From: Methylocapsa acidiphila B2
GTDB taxonomy: Bacteria; Pseudomonadota; Alphaproteobacteria; Rhizobiales; Beijerinckiaceae
Direction of reading: 5' to 3'
NCBI RefSeq assembly: GCF_000427445.1
Contig: NZ_KE386496.1
Span: 3,450,004 to 3,514,003 of the forward strand
DNA length: 64,000 nt
Within the stretch, counting starts at the first letter, position 1. Each line of letters begins with the position of its first letter. The position numbers and the translations under genes are program-made. The notes under the pieces are model-generated. The model had not been told where the DNA came from, ran no database searches, and saw only the letters and a program-made list of their open reading frames with translations. This document shows, one piece after another, positions 62,331 to 64,000 of this stretch.

Positions 62331-63341
62331 ATGATTAAGCTTGCTACGCTAAAACGGGACGCGCATCCTTCGGATCCGCGCTGGGTGCCTTTGCGCCGCG
62401 ACGTTCTTTATTTCGCATTGATTTCGGCGATCGTCTGGCTTGCGCTCTATGGCGTCTTCGCGGCCTTCCCGTTCGTCCGCAACGGCGCCGATGCGCTCGG
62501 GGCGGCGAAGGTCGGCTATTTGACGTCGCATTCTATTTTCTCGCAGGAGGCGCGGGTGCGCCTCCTCGTTTTCGGCGACAGCAAGGTTCTCGCGGGCTTC
62601 AACCCGACGATCTATGACGCCGCGCTTGGACGCGGCGTCGAAAGCTTCAACGCCGGGCGGCCGAGCGATGGCCGGGTGATTGATCTCTTGAAGCGCGTTC
62701 TCACGCGCGGCGAGAGGCCGACGCATGTGCTCTTGCAATTGCTGACCGAGGAGGAGGGAGAGCCTGAGTGGCGCGATTATCTCGCGCATGACAAGCTGCT
62801 GATCGATCTGCTCTTCCCTTTCCGTACATTCCCTCGTGATTTGGCCTTGTTCTTGATCTCATCGAGGCAGCAAGGCGGGATCGTCAACGCCTATCGAGAA
62901 AATAAAGAGGCCGTCGCCGGAGTCATTGACGATCGAGGATATTATTTCATCAAGGGGCAGAGCCATTATCCAAATGATCGCTTGCCCGATGAGTATCGTC
63001 TGCCGATCGACCAGCCGATGTTGCCCTGGCGATGGACGATCGATCCCGACGCGCCCCAGTTCAAAGAGCTGGCGGGTCTCGCGGCGGCATATGGCTTCAA
63101 GGTGATCTTCATTCCGCGGCCGCTTCGCGTCGGCGAATTCGCCCCGCCGGAACCCACCGTTTTCGACGCCAAGGCGCAGCCGTTGCCTTCGACGCCGGGC
63201 TTCTATGTGGCGGGTCCCTCCGCCTGGCTTTTCGAGCCGCGCTATTTTTCGGACCCGGTTCATTTCAACAAGGAAGGCGCAGCCTTGTATTCGAACCGTC
63301 TCGCTGAAGTCACCGCCCCGATCGTGAACGGCAAGGACTAA
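62331..63341 (+). CDS. SGNH/AlgX-type acyl-esterase-like protein (O-acetylation module)
   Basis: A 336-residue protein with one N-terminal membrane segment (VLYFALISAIVWLALYGVFAAF) and a periplasmic domain. The SGNH pattern is visible as LLVFGDSKVLAGFNP near residue 80 and a C-terminal SDPVHFNKEGAALYS, holding the catalytic Asp and His. Proteins of this type work with an MBOAT acyltransferase to acetylate polysaccharides; such a gene follows four bases later. Low overall similarity to named families leaves the polymer unknown. Confidence 0.78.
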   Translation: MIKLATLKRDAHPSDPRWVPLRRDVLYFALISAIVWLALYGVFAAFPFVRNGADALGAAKVGYLTSHSIFSQEARVRLLVFGDSKVLAGFNPTIYDAALGRGVESFNAGRPSDGRVIDLLKRVLTRGERPTHVLLQLLTEEEGEPEWRDYLAHDKLLIDLLFPFRTFPRDLALFLISSRQQGGIVNAYRENKEAVAGVIDDRGYYFIKGQSHYPNDRLPDEYRLPIDQPMLPWRWTIDPDAPQFKELAGLAAAYGFKVIFIPRPLRVGEFAPPEPTVFDAKAQPLPSTPGFYVAGPSAWLFEPRYFSDPVHFNKEGAALYSNRLAEVTAPIVNGKD

Positions 63342-63345
63342 CGCC

Positions 63346-64000
63346 GTGCTGTTCAATTCCTTCGAATATGCGGTTTTCTTCGCAGCCATTCTCGCCGTCT
63401 ACTTCCGTCTGCCGGTGCGGCCGAGATGGCCCATTCTTCTCATCGCCAGCTATATTTTCTATATGGGCTGGCGGCCCTTGTTCGTCTTCCTCTTGATGTT
63501 CACGACGCTCGTCGATTATGTCGGCGGCCGGATCATCGACGGGGCGAAACGCGAATTGACGCGCCGCTTGGCCTTGGTCGGCTCGGTGTCGATCAATGTC
63601 GGCCTGCTCGCCTTCTTCAAATATTATAATTTTTTCATATCAAACGTGCACGCCGCGGCCTCCGGCTTCGGCTATGACTATGATTTCATCTATATAGACG
63701 TCATTCTTCCAGTCGGCATTTCTTTTTATACGTTTCAGTCGCTGTCTTATACATTCGACGTCTATGCGCGGAAACTGCCGGCGGAGCGCAACCTGCTTCG
63801 CTATGCGCTCTATGTCGCCTTCTTTCCGCAGCTCGAGGCCGGTCCGATTGAACGGGCGGCCAGGCTCGTTCCGCAGATCCAGAAGGACAAGTTCGCTGAT
63901 CCGCAACGGTTCAGGGACGGGCTCTGGCTGATCGGCTATGGGCTCTTCAAGAAGATGTGCATTTCCGATCTGATCGCGCCCGTGGTCATCGGCATCTACA
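63346..64000 (+). CDS. MBOAT-family O-acyltransferase (partial, runs off right edge)
   Basis: Starts at GTG 63346, four bases after the SGNH-like stop, and is open to the window end (218 codons visible). The N-terminal MLFNSFEYAVFFAAILAVYF, several membrane segments, and ILPVGISFYTFQSLSYTFDVY followed by FFPQLEAGPIERA are diagnostic of AlgI/DltB-type membrane-bound O-acyltransferases, which move acetyl groups across the inner membrane to exported polymers. The catalytic His lies beyond the window. Cotranscribed with the SGNH-like gene. Confidence 0.92.
   Translation, partial: MLFNSFEYAVFFAAILAVYFRLPVRPRWPILLIASYIFYMGWRPLFVFLLMFTTLVDYVGGRIIDGAKRELTRRLALVGSVSINVGLLAFFKYYNFFISNVHAAASGFGYDYDFIYIDVILPVGISFYTFQSLSYTFDVYARKLPAERNLLRYALYVAFFPQLEAGPIERAARLVPQIQKDKFADPQRFRDGLWLIGYGLFKKMCISDLIAPVVIGIY

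Overview
The window is GC-rich chromosomal DNA, most probably from an alphaproteobacterium of the order Hyphomicrobiales (Rhizobiales). The inference rests on gene order and protein type: a pcm-tolC-popZ(DUF2497)-valS block, a fabA-fabB-fabI operon, a metal-ligand-less dihydroorotase homologue behind pyrB, ribosomal protein S2 with a C-terminal helix-hairpin-helix extension, and very high GC with long spurious antisense frames. A methylotroph or Beijerinckiaceae/Methylocystaceae relative is plausible, but no diagnostic gene (methane or methanol oxidation, photosynthesis, nitrogen fixation) is present, so this stays an impression.

Layout. 1-1.8 kb: two divergent paralogous cytochrome c genes (the left one cut by the window edge) and a decayed 3' copy of the dihydroorotase-like gene. 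1.8-10.9 kb: arylsulfatase, tRNA-Phe, alpha/beta hydrolase, single-domain response regulator, lytic transglycosylase, dapA, smpB, aroC and a GFA-type zinc protein. 10.9-20.3 kb is an accessory segment: a 220-bp inverted-repeat element, two apparently identical 851-bp IS5/IS427-group insertion sequences in direct orientation, a large secreted coiled-coil gene split by the first copy, and, between the copies, an HTH-ribB fusion, an HDAC-like deacetylase, a lipoprotein L,D-transpeptidase, a Tat-exported metallophosphoesterase and a small conserved-looking protein. 20.3-30.3 kb: a YbhN-like membrane protein, pyrB with its pseudo-dihydroorotase, a YbjQ protein, a divergent HxlR/azoreductase pair, a lipoprotein hydrolase, a transglutaminase-like protein and prfA-eamA. 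30.8-35.8 kb: tRNA-Ser, unsaturated fatty acid synthesis (fabABI), a Tim44-like protein and a Met-rich membrane protein. 36-46 kb: Sel1 repeats, mntR/mntH with a recognisable MntR box, valS, popZ-like, tolC and pcm. 46-54 kb: DUF4337 protein, tsf-rpsB, glcD, an isolated 50-residue membrane microprotein with its own strong ribosome-binding site and terminator, and ppk2. 54-64 kb: di-haem peroxidase, AcpA-type phosphoesterase behind a G10 tract, GST, dnaE, and the start of an SGNH-MBOAT O-acetylation module that runs off the right edge.

Most of the window is housekeeping: lysine/peptidoglycan precursors (dapA, slt), chorismate (aroC), riboflavin (ribB), pyrimidines (pyrB), translation (prfA, smpB, rpsB, tsf, valS, tRNAs), replication (dnaE) and lipids (fab genes). 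The most unusual observations are the HTH-RibB fusion with a perfect palindrome upstream and a second internal start, the orphan membrane microprotein transcription unit, the decayed duplicate of the pseudo-dihydroorotase, and an insertion sequence whose transposase stop codon is supplied by its CTAG target site.
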